Shown: positions 33,055 to 41,996, counted from the first letter of the stretch. The stretch: DNA of 64,000 bases from Mangrovimicrobium sp033283385 (GCA_033283385.1 JAWMQQ010000001.1:1550001-1614000); one strand, 5' to 3'. Program-made: numbers and translations. Notes: generated by a model from the letters alone, not told the origin.

Positions 33055-34158
33055 CTAGATTACCGCCACCGACTTGATCTGGGCCCAGATCGGCATGCCC
33101 TCGTGCAATCCCAGCAGGTGCGCCGAGCGCCGCGTTACCCGGGATACCAGGAAACTGCTGTCGCCGCTGCGCTCATCTTTTACCTGCAGCCGCACCAGCG
33201 CAAGCCCCGCGTGCTCGTCGGTAATGATCTCGACGATGGTCGCCGGCAGCGCGTTGACGATGCTGCTCTCGGCCTGGCGCTCCTTTGCCAGGCTGATATC
33301 GCGGGCGAGAATGCGCACGCGCACTTCCGAGTGCACCGCGTGGCCGCTGTCCCGCAGCCAGACTTCGCCGCCGTCGAACACCACCCGGGCCAGCCTCCAC
33401 TCGCGATCGCGTTCGGCGACCAGGCCCTCCAGTACTACGCCGGCTTCCTCGCCCAGGTGCAGTGGGAAGTCCAGCCGTGACAGGGTTTCCTCCAGCGTGC
33501 CGGTGGCCACTGCCTTGCCGTCTTCCATCGCCACGAGGTAGTCGGCCAGCCTGGCCACCTCGTCGGGCGCGTGGCTGACGTAGATGATCGGCAGGTCCAA
33601 CTCGCGCTTGAGCCCCTCGAGGTAGGGCAGGATCTCCAGCTTGCGCGGCATGTCCAGCGCCGCCAGCGGCTCGTCCATCAGCAGCAGCCGCGGCTGGATC
33701 AGCAGCGCGCGGGCGATCGCCACCCGCTGGCGCTCCCCGCCGGAGAGCTGGTCCGGGCGCCGCTCCAGCAGGCGCTCGATGCCCAGCAACTGCACCGCCT
33801 GGTCGAAGGCGACGGGGCGCTCGACCTTGCGCGGCGCGCGTTTTACCGCGTAATCGAGGTTGCCGCGGGCGCTGAGGTGGCTGAACAGGCTGGCTTCCTG
33901 GAATACGTAACCGATGGGGCGGCGGTGCGGCGGCACGAACTGGCGGCCGGACTGCCAGGTCTCGCCCTTGAAGCGCAGCTCGCCGGTGCCGGCGCGTTCG
34001 AGGCCCGCGATGCAACGCAGCAGCGAGGTTTTCCCCGAGCCGGAGTGGCCGAAGAGGGCGGTCACGCCGGTTCCGGGCAGCCCGAGGTCGACGTCGAGGG
34101 TGAACTGGGGGTAATCCAGCTGCAGGCGGGCCAGGATGGCGTTGTCATTGGCGTTCAT
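33055..34158 (-). CDS. modC: ModC, molybdate ABC transporter ATPase
   Basis: ATPase of the molybdate importer, at the inner face of the cytoplasmic membrane. It has 367 residues: Walker A GHSGSGKTS, Q-loop YVFQEASLF, signature LSGGERQRVAIARAL, Walker B LLLMDEPLAALD, H-loop YVSHAPDE, and a C-terminal MOP/TOBE domain (from about 295, SIVNALPATIVEI) that binds oxyanion. It overlaps modB by four bases. Last gene of modABC, next to nifENX, consistent with the Mo demand of nitrogenase. Confidence 0.96.
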   Translation of the reverse strand: MNANDNAILARLQLDYPQFTLDVDLGLPGTGVTALFGHSGSGKTSLLRCIAGLERAGTGELRFKGETWQSGRQFVPPHRRPIGYVFQEASLFSHLSARGNLDYAVKRAPRKVERPVAFDQAVQLLGIERLLERRPDQLSGGERQRVAIARALLIQPRLLLMDEPLAALDMPRKLEILPYLEGLKRELDLPIIYVSHAPDEVARLADYLVAMEDGKAVATGTLEETLSRLDFPLHLGEEAGVVLEGLVAERDREWRLARVVFDGGEVWLRDSGHAVHSEVRVRILARDISLAKERQAESSIVNALPATIVEIITDEHAGLALVRLQVKDERSGDSSFLVSRVTRRSAHLLGLHEGMPIWAQIKSVAVI

Positions 34159-34844
34159 TTGCCGCCTGTGCCCAGTACGGCCCGTGGATTGAAGGCATAC
34201 AGAACCAGCAGCACGAGGAAGGAGAACACCACCATCAGCAGGGAAAGGCCGTGGGCGCCGGCGTAGTCCAGCGCCTCGACGTGGTCGTAGATCTGCACGG
34301 ACACCACCTGGGTTTCACCGGGGATATTGCCGCCGATCATCAGCACCACGCCGAATTCGCCGACGGTGTGGGCAAAACCCAGCACGGAAGCGGTGAGCAG
34401 CCCCGGGCGCGCCTGCGGCAGCACCACGCTGAAAAACCGGTCCCAGGGCCCGGCGCGCAGGGTGGCCGCGACCTCCAGCGGGCGCTGGCCGAAGGCCTCG
34501 ATGGCGTTCTGGATCGGCTGCACGACGAAGGGCAGGGAATAAACCACCGAGGCTATCACCAGCCCGCCGAAGGTGAAGGGCAGCACGCCCAGTCCCAGCG
34601 CCTGGGTCAGCTGGCCCAGCGGCCCGTTGTTGCCCATGAAAACCAGCAGGTAAAAGCCCAGTACGCTGGGCGGCAGCACGATGGGCAGGGCCACGATGGC
34701 GCTGACCGGGCTCTTCCAGCGGCTGCGGGTACTGGCCAGCCACCAGGCAATGGGCGTGCCCACGAGGAGCAGCAGGGCGGTGACGCAAGTGGCCAGCTTG
34801 AGGGTCAGCCAGATGGCGGTGAGGTCTGCATCGGTAAAGTGCAT
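34155..34844 (-). CDS. modB: ModB, molybdate ABC transporter permease
   Basis: A 229-residue inner-membrane permease with about five membrane helices and the EAA loop (EVAATLRAGPWDRFFSVVLP). The start at 34844 gives the family start (MHFTDADLTAIWLTLKLA); the longer open frame upstream overlaps modA in another frame and is not coding. It overlaps modC (ATGA) and is 8 bp from modA. Confidence 0.95.
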   Translation of the reverse strand: MHFTDADLTAIWLTLKLATCVTALLLLVGTPIAWWLASTRSRWKSPVSAIVALPIVLPPSVLGFYLLVFMGNNGPLGQLTQALGLGVLPFTFGGLVIASVVYSLPFVVQPIQNAIEAFGQRPLEVAATLRAGPWDRFFSVVLPQARPGLLTASVLGFAHTVGEFGVVLMIGGNIPGETQVVSVQIYDHVEALDYAGAHGLSLLMVVFSFLVLLVLYAFNPRAVLGTGGK

Positions 34845-34852
34845 GTCCGCTG

Positions 34853-35593
34853 TCAGTCCCCGTCGGTGGTGTAGCCGTAGCGATGGATGATCTGCCTTGC
34901 GCTCTCGCCCCGCAGGAAGGCGAGGAAGGCTTTGGCCGCTGTATTGGATGCGCCGTGCTGCAATAGCACCGCTTCCTGCCGGATGGGCGTATGCAGCTGC
35001 GCCGGGACCACCCAGGCTCCGCCCGGTGCCGCGCCGTCCTCGATCACCTGGGAGAGCGCGACGAAACCCAGCTGTGCATTGCCGGTTGCGACAAACTGGT
35101 AGGTCTGGGCGATGTTCTCGCCGGTCACCAGGTGCGGCTGCGCCTGTTCGCGCAATTGCATGCCGTCCAGTACCTGCAACGCCGCCTCGCCATAGGGCGC
35201 CAGTCGCGGATTGGCCAGGGCCAGTTTGTCGTAGTTGCCGGACAGCAACAGTTCGCGGGCATCCGCCGCGCCCGGTGCCCAGAGCGTGAGTGTGCCGATG
35301 GCGTAGGTGAACAGGGTGTCCTCTTGCGCCAGGCCGCGCTCGATGAGCGCCGCGGGCTTTTCCGCATCGGCGGAGAGGAATGCATCGAAGGGCGCGCCGT
35401 TGACCACCTGTGCGAAGAGCTTGCCGGATGAGCCGAAGCTGGGTATTGCCGTGTGCCCGGTCTCCTGCCCGAAGGCGGTGGCGATGGCCTTCATCGGCGC
35501 GGTGAAGTTCGCGGCTACCGCCACCCGCGCCTGCCCGGCAAAGGCGGCGGTACTGAAAATGGCCGCGATCAGCGCGGCAAAAAATCGTTGCAT
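34853..35593 (-). CDS. modA: ModA, molybdate-binding periplasmic protein
   Basis: A 246-residue solute-binding protein with a signal peptide (cleaved near AAFA-GQ, residue 19-20). AVAANFTAPMKAIATAF, PSFGSSGKLFAQV (oxyanion-contacting Ser) and FDAFLSADAEKPAAL are typical ModA motifs. First gene of modABC. A minus-strand sigma-54-like element lies about 50 bp upstream, and NifA sites of the divergent nifE promoter are near, so NifA control is possible. Confidence 0.95.
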   Translation of the reverse strand: MQRFFAALIAAIFSTAAFAGQARVAVAANFTAPMKAIATAFGQETGHTAIPSFGSSGKLFAQVVNGAPFDAFLSADAEKPAALIERGLAQEDTLFTYAIGTLTLWAPGAADARELLLSGNYDKLALANPRLAPYGEAALQVLDGMQLREQAQPHLVTGENIAQTYQFVATGNAQLGFVALSQVIEDGAAPGGAWVVPAQLHTPIRQEAVLLQHGASNTAAKAFLAFLRGESARQIIHRYGYTTDGD

Positions 35594-35643
35594 GTACTCC
35601 TGTCTCCGGGCTCGCGCCGTTCAATCCACTTCCACCTGACCAC

Positions 35644-35659
35644 AGCAAAAGCCGGGCCG
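35644..35659 (-). promoter_or_regulatory. Possible sigma-54 promoter of modABC
   Basis: Minus-strand CGGCCC-GGCTT-TTGCT: GG and GC 10 bp apart and a good -12 half; the -24 half departs at two positions. A NifA site lies 101 bp upstream. The 377-bp gap 35594-35970 contains only control elements. Confidence 0.45.
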
Positions 35660-35758
35660 GCATCGGCGCAGTGCGCAGTATATCCACTCAAGCCGCTGAT
35701 TTTGAAACCTTATTGCCTGTCGGTACGGGAGACCGGTGGAAACCGGCGCGAGACCGGC

Positions 35759-35855
35759 TGTCGCAAACCCGACACGGATACGGGCGAGCGCCAGCCGCGG
35801 GCTCCGGTGATTGTCGTATTTGCTGCAACCGGGCGTGGGTGTCGCAACAATGACA
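35759..35855. promoter_or_regulatory. Two NifA sites between modA and nifE
   Basis: TGTCGCAAACCCGACA (35759-35774) and TGTCGCAACAATGACA (35840-35855), both TGT-N10-ACA; the second is 47 bp upstream of the nifE -24 element. Both share the extended TGTCGCAA half also seen at nifF. Confidence 0.8.
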
Positions 35856-35901
35856 GCCAGTACCGCGGCAAAAAGACAATAAAAACAAGCATCTTGGCGG
35901 C

Positions 35902-35917
35902 TGGCCTGAGATTTGCA
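35902..35917 (+). promoter_or_regulatory. Sigma-54 promoter of nifENX
   Basis: TGGCCT-GAGAT-TTGCA with GG (35903-35904) and GC (35915-35916) 10 bp apart; perfect -12 half. About 55 bp before the nifE ATG. Confidence 0.88.
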
Positions 35918-35970
35918 CCCACCCCTGCGAAGGCAGCCACCGTTCGGTGGCGGAACAGAGGTAGCCGCGA

Positions 35971-37377
35971 ATGAAAGCCAAGGACATCGCCGAACTGCTG
36001 GACGAGCCGGCCTGCGAGCACAACAAGAAGGAGAAATCCGGTTGCGCCAAGCCCAAGCCCGGCGCCTCCGCCGGGGGCTGCGCCTTCGACGGCGCGCAGA
36101 TCGCGCTGCTGCCGATCGCCGACGTCGCGCACATCGTGCACGGCCCCATCGCCTGCGCGGGCAGTTCCTGGGACAACCGCGGCACCCGCTCCAGCGGCCC
36201 GGACCTCTACCGCATCGGCATGACCACCGACCTCACCGAGCAGGACGTGGTGATGGGACGCGGCGAAAAGCGCCTGTTCCACTCGATCAGGCAGGCGATC
36301 GAGGATTACTCGCCGCCTGCGGTATTCGTCTACAACACCTGCGTGCCCGCCCTGGTGGGCGACGACGTGGACGCGGTCTGCCGCGCCGCGCAGGAGCGCT
36401 GGGGCGTGCCGGTGGTGCCGGTGGACGCGGCGGGCTTCTACGGCACCAAGAACCTCGGCAACCGCATCGCCGGTGACGCCATGGTGAAATACGTGATCGG
36501 CAGCCGCGAGCCGGACCCGCTGCCGCAGGGCAGCGAGCGCCCGGGAATCACTGTGCACGACGTCAACCTGGTGGGCGAGTACAACATCGCCGGCGAGTTC
36601 TGGTACGTGTTGCCGCTGCTCGACGAACTGGGTATCCGCGTACTGTGCACGCTGTCCGGCGACGCGCGCTTTCGCGAAGTGCAGACCATGCACCGCGCCG
36701 AGGTGAACATGATGGTCTGCTCCAAGGCCATGCTCAACGTCGCACGCAAGATGCAAGAGCGCTACGGCATCCCCTGGTTCGAGGGCAGTTTCTACGGCAT
36801 CACCGACACCTCACAGGCGCTGCGCGACTTCGCCCGGCTGATCGGTGACGACGACCTGACAGCGCGCACCGAGGCGCTGATCGAGCGCGAGGAGGCGCGC
36901 ATCCGCGCGGCGCTGGAACCCTGGCGCGAGCGGCTGGAGGGCAAGCGCGTGCTGCTCTACACCGGCGGCGTGAAGTCCTGGTCGGTGATCTCCGCGCTGC
37001 AGGACCTCGGCATGAAGGTCGTGGCCACCGGCACCAAGAAATCCACCGAGGAAGACAAGGCGCGCATCCGCGAACTCATGGGCGATGACGTCAAGATGCT
37101 GGACGAGGGCAACCCGAAAGTCCTGCTGCAAACCGTGGCGGACTACAAGGCGGACATCCTCATCGCCGGCGGGCGCAACATGTACACCGCGCTGAAGGCG
37201 CGCATTCCTTTCCTCGATATCAACCAGGAGCGCGAGTTCGGCTACGCCGGCTACGACGGCATGCTGGAGCTGGTGCGGCAGCTCTCGCTGACGCTGGAGA
37301 GCCCGGTGTGGGAGGCGGTGCGCCGCCCGGCGCCATGGGCGGGTAGCGACGACGGCGTGCTGACGGCACAGGTATAA
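35971..37377 (+). CDS. nifE: NifE, FeMo-co assembly scaffold alpha subunit
   Basis: With NifN it forms the heterotetramer on which NifB-co matures to FeMo-co. It has 468 residues and is homologous to NifD: Cys37 (GGCAFDG) and Cys62 (PIACAGSSWDN), a third Cys in VYNTCVPALVGDD, and the NifD-like cofactor-site Cys in MMVCSKAMLN. GAGG precedes the ATG. First gene of nifENX behind a sigma-54 promoter with two NifA sites. Confidence 0.98.
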   Translation: MKAKDIAELLDEPACEHNKKEKSGCAKPKPGASAGGCAFDGAQIALLPIADVAHIVHGPIACAGSSWDNRGTRSSGPDLYRIGMTTDLTEQDVVMGRGEKRLFHSIRQAIEDYSPPAVFVYNTCVPALVGDDVDAVCRAAQERWGVPVVPVDAAGFYGTKNLGNRIAGDAMVKYVIGSREPDPLPQGSERPGITVHDVNLVGEYNIAGEFWYVLPLLDELGIRVLCTLSGDARFREVQTMHRAEVNMMVCSKAMLNVARKMQERYGIPWFEGSFYGITDTSQALRDFARLIGDDDLTARTEALIEREEARIRAALEPWRERLEGKRVLLYTGGVKSWSVISALQDLGMKVVATGTKKSTEEDKARIRELMGDDVKMLDEGNPKVLLQTVADYKADILIAGGRNMYTALKARIPFLDINQEREFGYAGYDGMLELVRQLSLTLESPVWEAVRRPAPWAGSDDGVLTAQV

Positions 37378-37381
37378 CGCG

Positions 37382-38773
37382 ATGACGGAAATTCTCAAGC
37401 GCAAGAAGGCACTCTCGGTCAGCCCGCTGAAGACCAGCCAGACGGTGGGCGCGGCGCTGGCGTTCCTGGGTATCAACCGCGCCATGCCGCTGATGCACGG
37501 CTCGCAGGGTTGTACCGCCTTCGCCAAGGTGTTTTTTGTGCGGCATTTCCGCGAGCCGATTCCGCTGCAGACCACGGCGATGGACCAGGTCAGCTCGGTG
37601 ATGGGTGCGGACGACAATATCGTCGAGGCGCTGCGCGTCATCAGCGAGAAAAACCAGCCGGCGATCATCGGGCTGGTTACCACCGGACTGGCGGAAACCC
37701 AGGGCGCCGACATCCGTCGGGCGGTCTACGAGTTTCGCAGCGAGAATCCGGAATTCGACAATGTCGCGGTGGTGGCGGTGAATACCCCTGACTTTACCGG
37801 CAGTTTCGAAAGCGGTTACGCGCTGGCGGTGCGCGGCATCATCGAGACCCTGGTGCCGGTGGATCGCGAGCGCGTCGGCCTGCGCCAGCGCCAGGTCAAT
37901 GTGCTGTGCGGCGCCAACCTCACGCCGGGCGATATCGAATTCGTCAGTGAGAGTATCGAGAGTTTCGGCCTGCGCCCGCTGCTCATTCCCGACCTGTCCG
38001 GCTCACTGGACGGTCACCTGGAAGACAATGAGTATAACGCGCTGACCACCGGCGGCGTCTCCGTCGACGATATCGCCACCGCTGGCGAGAGCGTCGCCAC
38101 ACTGGCCGTCGGCGAGAGCATGCACTCCGCGGCCAGCGTGCTGGAAAAGCGCAGCGGCGTTCCCTGCCACCTGTTCGGCCACCTGCTGGGACTGGACGAG
38201 GTGGACGACTGGTTCGACACCCTGGCGCGCATCAGCGGCAACCCGGTACCGCTGCGCTGGCAGAAGCAGCGCCGGCAGTTGCAGGACGCGATGCTCGACA
38301 CGCACTTCATGATCGGCCACTCCCGGGTGGCTATCGCGGCGGACCCGGATTTGCTGGTGGGCTTCGACCGACTGCTGGCGGGCATGGGCGCGCAGACCGT
38401 CGCCGCCGTCGTTCCCGCAAGGGGGCCGGGGCTGGCCAATTGCGGACTGGCCGAGGTGCAGGTCGGCGACCTGGAGGACCTGGAGCGCATGGCCCGCGAG
38501 GGCGGGGCGCAACTGTTGCTGGCCAACAGCCACGGCGTGGAGTGCGCGGGGCGCCTCGGCGTGCCGATCCTGCGTATGGGGTTTCCGCAGTACGACCTGG
38601 TGGGCGGCTTCCAGCGCTGCTGGTTCGGCTATCGGGGTTCCGCGCAGGCCCTGTTCGACCTGGCCAACCTGGTCATGAGCCACCACCAGGAGGCCGCGCC
38701 CTATTACTCGGTTTATGCGCAGAAGCCGGGCGAGGGCGCCCTGGTGATGCCAGCGAGCCAGTGGAGGCACTGA
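37382..38773 (+). CDS. nifN: NifN, FeMo-co assembly scaffold beta subunit
   Basis: Partner of NifE. It has 463 residues, homologous to NifK; HGSQGCTAFAKVFFVRHFREPIPLQTTAM in outline carries the permanent-cluster Cys. It lies 4 bp after nifE, and its stop overlaps the nifX start by one base. Length matches the family (no NifB or NifX fusion). Confidence 0.98.
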   Translation: MTEILKRKKALSVSPLKTSQTVGAALAFLGINRAMPLMHGSQGCTAFAKVFFVRHFREPIPLQTTAMDQVSSVMGADDNIVEALRVISEKNQPAIIGLVTTGLAETQGADIRRAVYEFRSENPEFDNVAVVAVNTPDFTGSFESGYALAVRGIIETLVPVDRERVGLRQRQVNVLCGANLTPGDIEFVSESIESFGLRPLLIPDLSGSLDGHLEDNEYNALTTGGVSVDDIATAGESVATLAVGESMHSAASVLEKRSGVPCHLFGHLLGLDEVDDWFDTLARISGNPVPLRWQKQRRQLQDAMLDTHFMIGHSRVAIAADPDLLVGFDRLLAGMGAQTVAAVVPARGPGLANCGLAEVQVGDLEDLERMAREGGAQLLLANSHGVECAGRLGVPILRMGFPQYDLVGGFQRCWFGYRGSAQALFDLANLVMSHHQEAAPYYSVYAQKPGEGALVMPASQWRH

Positions 38774-39255
38774 TGAGCGAAGTGACCAGGCAATTGCGAG
38801 TACTCGACGAGGACGACAGCAGCGGGCTGCTCAAGGTGGCCTTCGCCACCTCCGATCGCGACAGCGTCAACCAGCACTTCGGCTCGGCGAAGTCCTTCGC
38901 CATCTACGGCATCAGTCCGGACGAGGCGCGCCTGCTGACGGTCACCGAGTTCGGCGAACTGGCCCAGGACGGCAACGAGGACAAGCTCTCGATCAAGCTG
39001 GAAACCCTGCAGGAGTGCATCGCCGTGTACTGCCGGGCCTGCGGCGCATCTGCGGTGCGCCAGTTGCTGGCGCTGGGCGTGCAGCCGGTCAAGGTCAGCG
39101 AGGGCGCCCAGATCGCGCCGTTGATCGCCGCGCTGCAACAGGAGCTGAAAGAGGGCCCGTCGAGCTGGCTGGCCAAGGCGCTGCGGCGCAACCAGGCACC
39201 GGGGGCGGACGCAGACCGCTTCGACGCCATGGAATCCGAGGGCTGGCTGGACTGA
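38773..39255 (+). CDS. nifX: NifX, NifB-co/FeMo-co carrier
   Basis: A 160-residue NifX with the cofactor-binding fold: KVAFATSDRDSVNQHFGSAK with the conserved His, YCRACGASAVRQLLALGVQPVKV, and SSWLAKALRR. NifX binds and stores NifB-co and the VK-cluster during FeMo-co synthesis. It starts within the stop of nifN. Confidence 0.96.
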   Translation: MSEVTRQLRVLDEDDSSGLLKVAFATSDRDSVNQHFGSAKSFAIYGISPDEARLLTVTEFGELAQDGNEDKLSIKLETLQECIAVYCRACGASAVRQLLALGVQPVKVSEGAQIAPLIAALQQELKEGPSSWLAKALRRNQAPGADADRFDAMESEGWLD

Positions 39256-39300
39256 AGCCGCCCACTGACACATTACCGATACCGCAAGTTCGAGGTGAGT

Positions 39301-39768
39301 ATGAGCGAAGCAGTTTTGACAGAGACGGACGACCTGATGAGCCACCCAGCGGTGCGCCAGATCGTCACCCAGTTGCGCGCACTGGACAGCTATGGGACCT
39401 ACGACACCTGGCCCGACTACAAGGTGCTGGACCCGATGATTCTTACCAAGGAGCGCCGGCGGGAAATCCCGGTGGTGGGCGACCCCGACGAGACCACCAT
39501 CTCGCGGCTGAAGGCCTATTACAACGCCATCGCGGCGGGCATCGAGCGCGAGGTGGAGCTGATGGCGGTACCGGTAGTGAACCTGTCCCACGAGGGTTTC
39601 GGCAAGGCGCTGATCCTGGTCGGCCGGTTGGTGGTGCTCAACCGCACACTGCGCGACGTACACCGCTTCGGCTTCGACTCCCTGGAAAAACTGGTGGAAG
39701 ACCTGGAAAAACAGGTCTCGGAGGCGGTTGCGCTGGTCCAGGCCCACCGCGACGTAGCGGAAATCTAG
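39301..39768 (+). CDS. NifX-associated protein (DUF269)
   Basis: A 155-residue protein of the NifX-associated/DUF269 family (A. vinelandii Orf5 position): QLRALDSYGTYDTWPDYKVL, LTKERRREIPVVGDPD, and a helical C-terminus. Conserved after nifX in proteobacteria; role not established. I take ATG 39301, preceded by GAGGTGA, rather than the in-frame GTG at 39295. Confidence 0.93.
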   Translation: MSEAVLTETDDLMSHPAVRQIVTQLRALDSYGTYDTWPDYKVLDPMILTKERRREIPVVGDPDETTISRLKAYYNAIAAGIEREVELMAVPVVNLSHEGFGKALILVGRLVVLNRTLRDVHRFGFDSLEKLVEDLEKQVSEAVALVQAHRDVAEI

Positions 39769-39779
39769 GAGGCGCGGTG

Positions 39780-39986
39780 ATGACGGAAGACGAACTGAAA
39801 GCGCTGAAAAAGGAAGTCAGCACCAAAAAGCGTATCGCCATGGACTTCGCGTCGCAGGTCCACGACCTCGTCGAGGATCGCCTGCTGACGGACTACAGCG
39901 AACTGGGCAGCCTGGCGCAACAGACCGTCGCCGCATGCGAGGCCTGGGCCGAAACCAACGCGCGCTACCAGGCGGCGAACGACTGA
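39780..39986 (+). CDS. CCE_0567-type (DUF683) small nif protein
   Basis: A 68-residue helical hairpin protein (LKALKKEVSTKKRIAMDFAS, HDLVEDRLLTDYSEL) of the family found after the DUF269 protein (Orf6 position in A. vinelandii). AGGAGG lies 8 bp before the ATG. It is 11 bp after the previous gene. Function unknown; dimeric helical structure is known for relatives. Confidence 0.9.
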   Translation: MTEDELKALKKEVSTKKRIAMDFASQVHDLVEDRLLTDYSELGSLAQQTVAACEAWAETNARYQAAND

Positions 39987-40033
39987 CAGCCGCAGCGGGC
40001 GGCCGCGCGATAGACAATGAGAGGTACCGAGAG

Positions 40034-40336
40034 ATGACAGAAGCCGTAATTGTCGGCCGCACCCGCGGCGGCGCGCAGTGGACGCCGGAATTCGTCGTCG
40101 AACTGGACGCTACCCGCTGCATCGGCTGCGGCCGCTGCTACAAGGTCTGCCCGCGCGATGTGTTCGAACTGACCGAACGCACGGAAATGGTCGACGACGA
40201 TGATGATTTTTACGACGATGACGACGAGATGATGGTGATGACCATCAGGGACGCGCTGGACTGCATAGGCTGCATGTCCTGCTCCCGAGTCTGCCCCAAG
40301 CAGTGCCACACCCACCAGGCACTGGCGGGAGCGTGA
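40034..40336 (+). CDS. fdxB: FdxB-type nif-specific ferredoxin III
   Basis: A 100-residue 2[4Fe-4S] ferredoxin: CIGCGRCYKVCPRDVFEL and CIGCMSCSRVCP. Between them is a very acidic linker (DDDDDFYDDDDE) that lengthens the protein and lowers its charge. This arrangement is that of ferredoxin III/FdxB in nifENX operons. Probably an electron donor in FeMo-co assembly or to nitrogenase. Confidence 0.94.
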   Translation: MTEAVIVGRTRGGAQWTPEFVVELDATRCIGCGRCYKVCPRDVFELTERTEMVDDDDDFYDDDDEMMVMTIRDALDCIGCMSCSRVCPKQCHTHQALAGA

Positions 40337-40337
40337 G

Positions 40338-40661
40338 ATGAGCAGGCCGGAGTACCACGTCTTCGTCTGCGCCCAGCAGCGGCCCGCCGGTCACCCGCGC
40401 GGCAGCTGCGGCGAGAAGGGCGCCAACTCGCTGCTGCCGGCGCTCTCCCAGAGTGTAATGAGCCGCAATCTGCTGAACAGGGTGTCCATCGTGCCCACCG
40501 CCTGCCTCGGGCCCTGCGGCGTGGGCGCAAACCTGCTGGTATTCCCCGGCGCGCACCTGTACAGCGGCGTGCTGCCGCAGGACGTCGAGCGCATCGTGGA
40601 ACAGCATTTCGAGGGCGGCGAACCGGTAGCCGATAAACTCGCGCCGGAAACCGCCTGGTAG
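40338..40661 (+). CDS. Thioredoxin-like [2Fe-2S] ferredoxin
   Basis: A 107-residue ferredoxin of the thioredoxin-fold type with ligands Cys11 (VFVCAQQR), Cys24 (GSCGEKG), and the C-X3-C pair in TACLGPCGVG. A. vinelandii carries such a ferredoxin in the same place upstream of nifU. The start lies 1 bp after fdxB. Proposed role in Fe-S or cofactor electron supply; not proven. Confidence 0.92.
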   Translation: MSRPEYHVFVCAQQRPAGHPRGSCGEKGANSLLPALSQSVMSRNLLNRVSIVPTACLGPCGVGANLLVFPGAHLYSGVLPQDVERIVEQHFEGGEPVADKLAPETAW

Positions 40662-40670
40662 GAGGGGGCG

Positions 40671-41075
40671 ATGATCGACACTCCCGCACAATCCAGGCGA
40701 TATACCGATGAATTGCACCAGCGCATGCAACTGGAGCGCCCGACCATCGCCGCACTGCGCGAGGCCCTGCAGGGGCAGATGGCGCGCTACGGCTTCGATG
40801 ACCTCTCAGCCTGCCTGGCGGAGCCGCTGGTAAACCCCGAACTGCGCAAGGACAGCTTCGACGGCAGCGTCACCTTGTTCGCCGAGTGGCGTACGCCCAG
40901 CGGCGCGTTACTCGGTTACCTGCTGTTGCACGGCGGTGGGCAAGTCTACGCCGAGTTCGACGTATTGAGACCGCACCCGCAGCGCCCGCAGTGGGTGATC
41001 GAGGCGATGACGGCCTGGGGTGACGCTGCCGCAATCAAGGCGGAACCGCGGCTGCTGCCCGCGCTGGGCGAGTGA
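40671..41075 (+). CDS. Hypothetical nif-cluster protein
   Basis: A 134-residue soluble protein with helical N-terminus (YTDELHQRMQLERPTIAALR) and a beta-rich middle (GSVTLFAEWRTPSGALLGYLLLH; VYAEFDVLRPHPQRPQWVIEA). I do not recognise a family. It overlaps the DUF364 gene by 4 bp (GTGA), and is tightly packed in the nifENX operon, so co-expression is certain enough though its role is unknown. Confidence 0.7.
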   Translation: MIDTPAQSRRYTDELHQRMQLERPTIAALREALQGQMARYGFDDLSACLAEPLVNPELRKDSFDGSVTLFAEWRTPSGALLGYLLLHGGGQVYAEFDVLRPHPQRPQWVIEAMTAWGDAAAIKAEPRLLPALGE

Positions 41076-41848
41076 ACACGGCCGGCTTGCCCGCGCGGGC
41101 CCTGTATGCACTGCTGCGCGAGCAGGCCCACAGCAGCGCCCGGGTCGCGCGCGTAATCTTCGGCCTGAGCTGGAGCGCCGTCGAACTCGACGATGGCCGC
41201 TGTGGGCTTTGCTACAGCCCTGCAGGCTCGCCACGGGACATTCCCTGGGCGGGCAGCCTGGCCGGGCGGCGGGCGATGGACATGCTGGCCTGGCTGGACA
41301 GCGAGCAGCCCTGCGAAGTGGTCGCCGCGGTAGCCACCCTCAACGCGATCCTCGATTACGCACACTTCCCCCCGGCCGGCGATGGCCGCGCCCTGCACTG
41401 CACGCAGGCGCCGCACCTGGCGGTCTTCGAGCACTTTGCCCCGCAGCTAGCCGGCGCAGACGTCGCCGTCATCGGCCGCTATCCCGGCATGCAACGCTTC
41501 GACGGCCGCTTCGAGTTCCGCTGTATCGAGCGTCGCCCCGGGCCAGGCGACCTGCCCGAGGAGGCCGCGATCACGGTCCTGCCCGGCGCCGACTGGGTAT
41601 TCATCACCGCCAGCAGCATCGCCAACGGCACTGCGACCACGCTGTTGCAGCTGGCGCGGCAGGCCACCGTGGTTTTGATGGGTCCAAGCCTGTGCTGGTC
41701 GGCGCAGTGGGCGGCCTTCGGGGTCGACTACCTCGCCGGGGTGGAAATCCTGGATACCCCGGCGCTGTTCAACATCATCGGCGAGGCCGGCGGCACGCGC
41801 ATCTTCCGCGATGCGGTCCACTATCGGCTGGCAGCCCTGCAGGGCTGA
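41072..41848 (+). CDS. DUF364-type putative metal-chelation protein
   Basis: A 258-residue protein of the DUF364 family (PLP-transferase-like heavy-metal-chelation domain): ATLNAILDYAHF, VAVIGRYPGM, LPGADWVFITASSIANGTATTLLQLA and VVLMGPSLCWS. In other bacteria DUF364 proteins accompany molybdenum or iron cofactor genes. End of the nifENX operon; start is GTG coupled to the previous gene. A part in metal handling for FeMo-co is inferred. Confidence 0.82.
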   Translation: MNTAGLPARALYALLREQAHSSARVARVIFGLSWSAVELDDGRCGLCYSPAGSPRDIPWAGSLAGRRAMDMLAWLDSEQPCEVVAAVATLNAILDYAHFPPAGDGRALHCTQAPHLAVFEHFAPQLAGADVAVIGRYPGMQRFDGRFEFRCIERRPGPGDLPEEAAITVLPGADWVFITASSIANGTATTLLQLARQATVVLMGPSLCWSAQWAAFGVDYLAGVEILDTPALFNIIGEAGGTRIFRDAVHYRLAALQG

Positions 41849-41970
41849 GTCCTGCTCCACTGCGGCGCTGGCCGCCGGCAAATTTCTCCCTTTCCCCGTT
41901 GCGTGTGCCGAATCTACCGGTGGTCTTGTCGCAGATCGAAGCCGGGCGTGGGGCTGTACTGCGTGCCCTT

Positions 41971-41986
41971 TGTCACAAGTACGACA
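41971..41986. promoter_or_regulatory. NifA site upstream of iscA-nifUSV
   Basis: TGTCACAAGTACGACA is TGT-N10-ACA, 96 bp upstream of the -24 element. The 294-bp spacer 41849-42142 contains this site, a palindrome and the promoter. Confidence 0.82.
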
Positions 41987-41996
41987 AGCGCTGCCA

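Noticed and set aside
34845..35687. Long open frame upstream of modB on the minus strand
   Set aside because: It is a shifted shadow of modA with low-complexity Arg/Ala/Gly composition.
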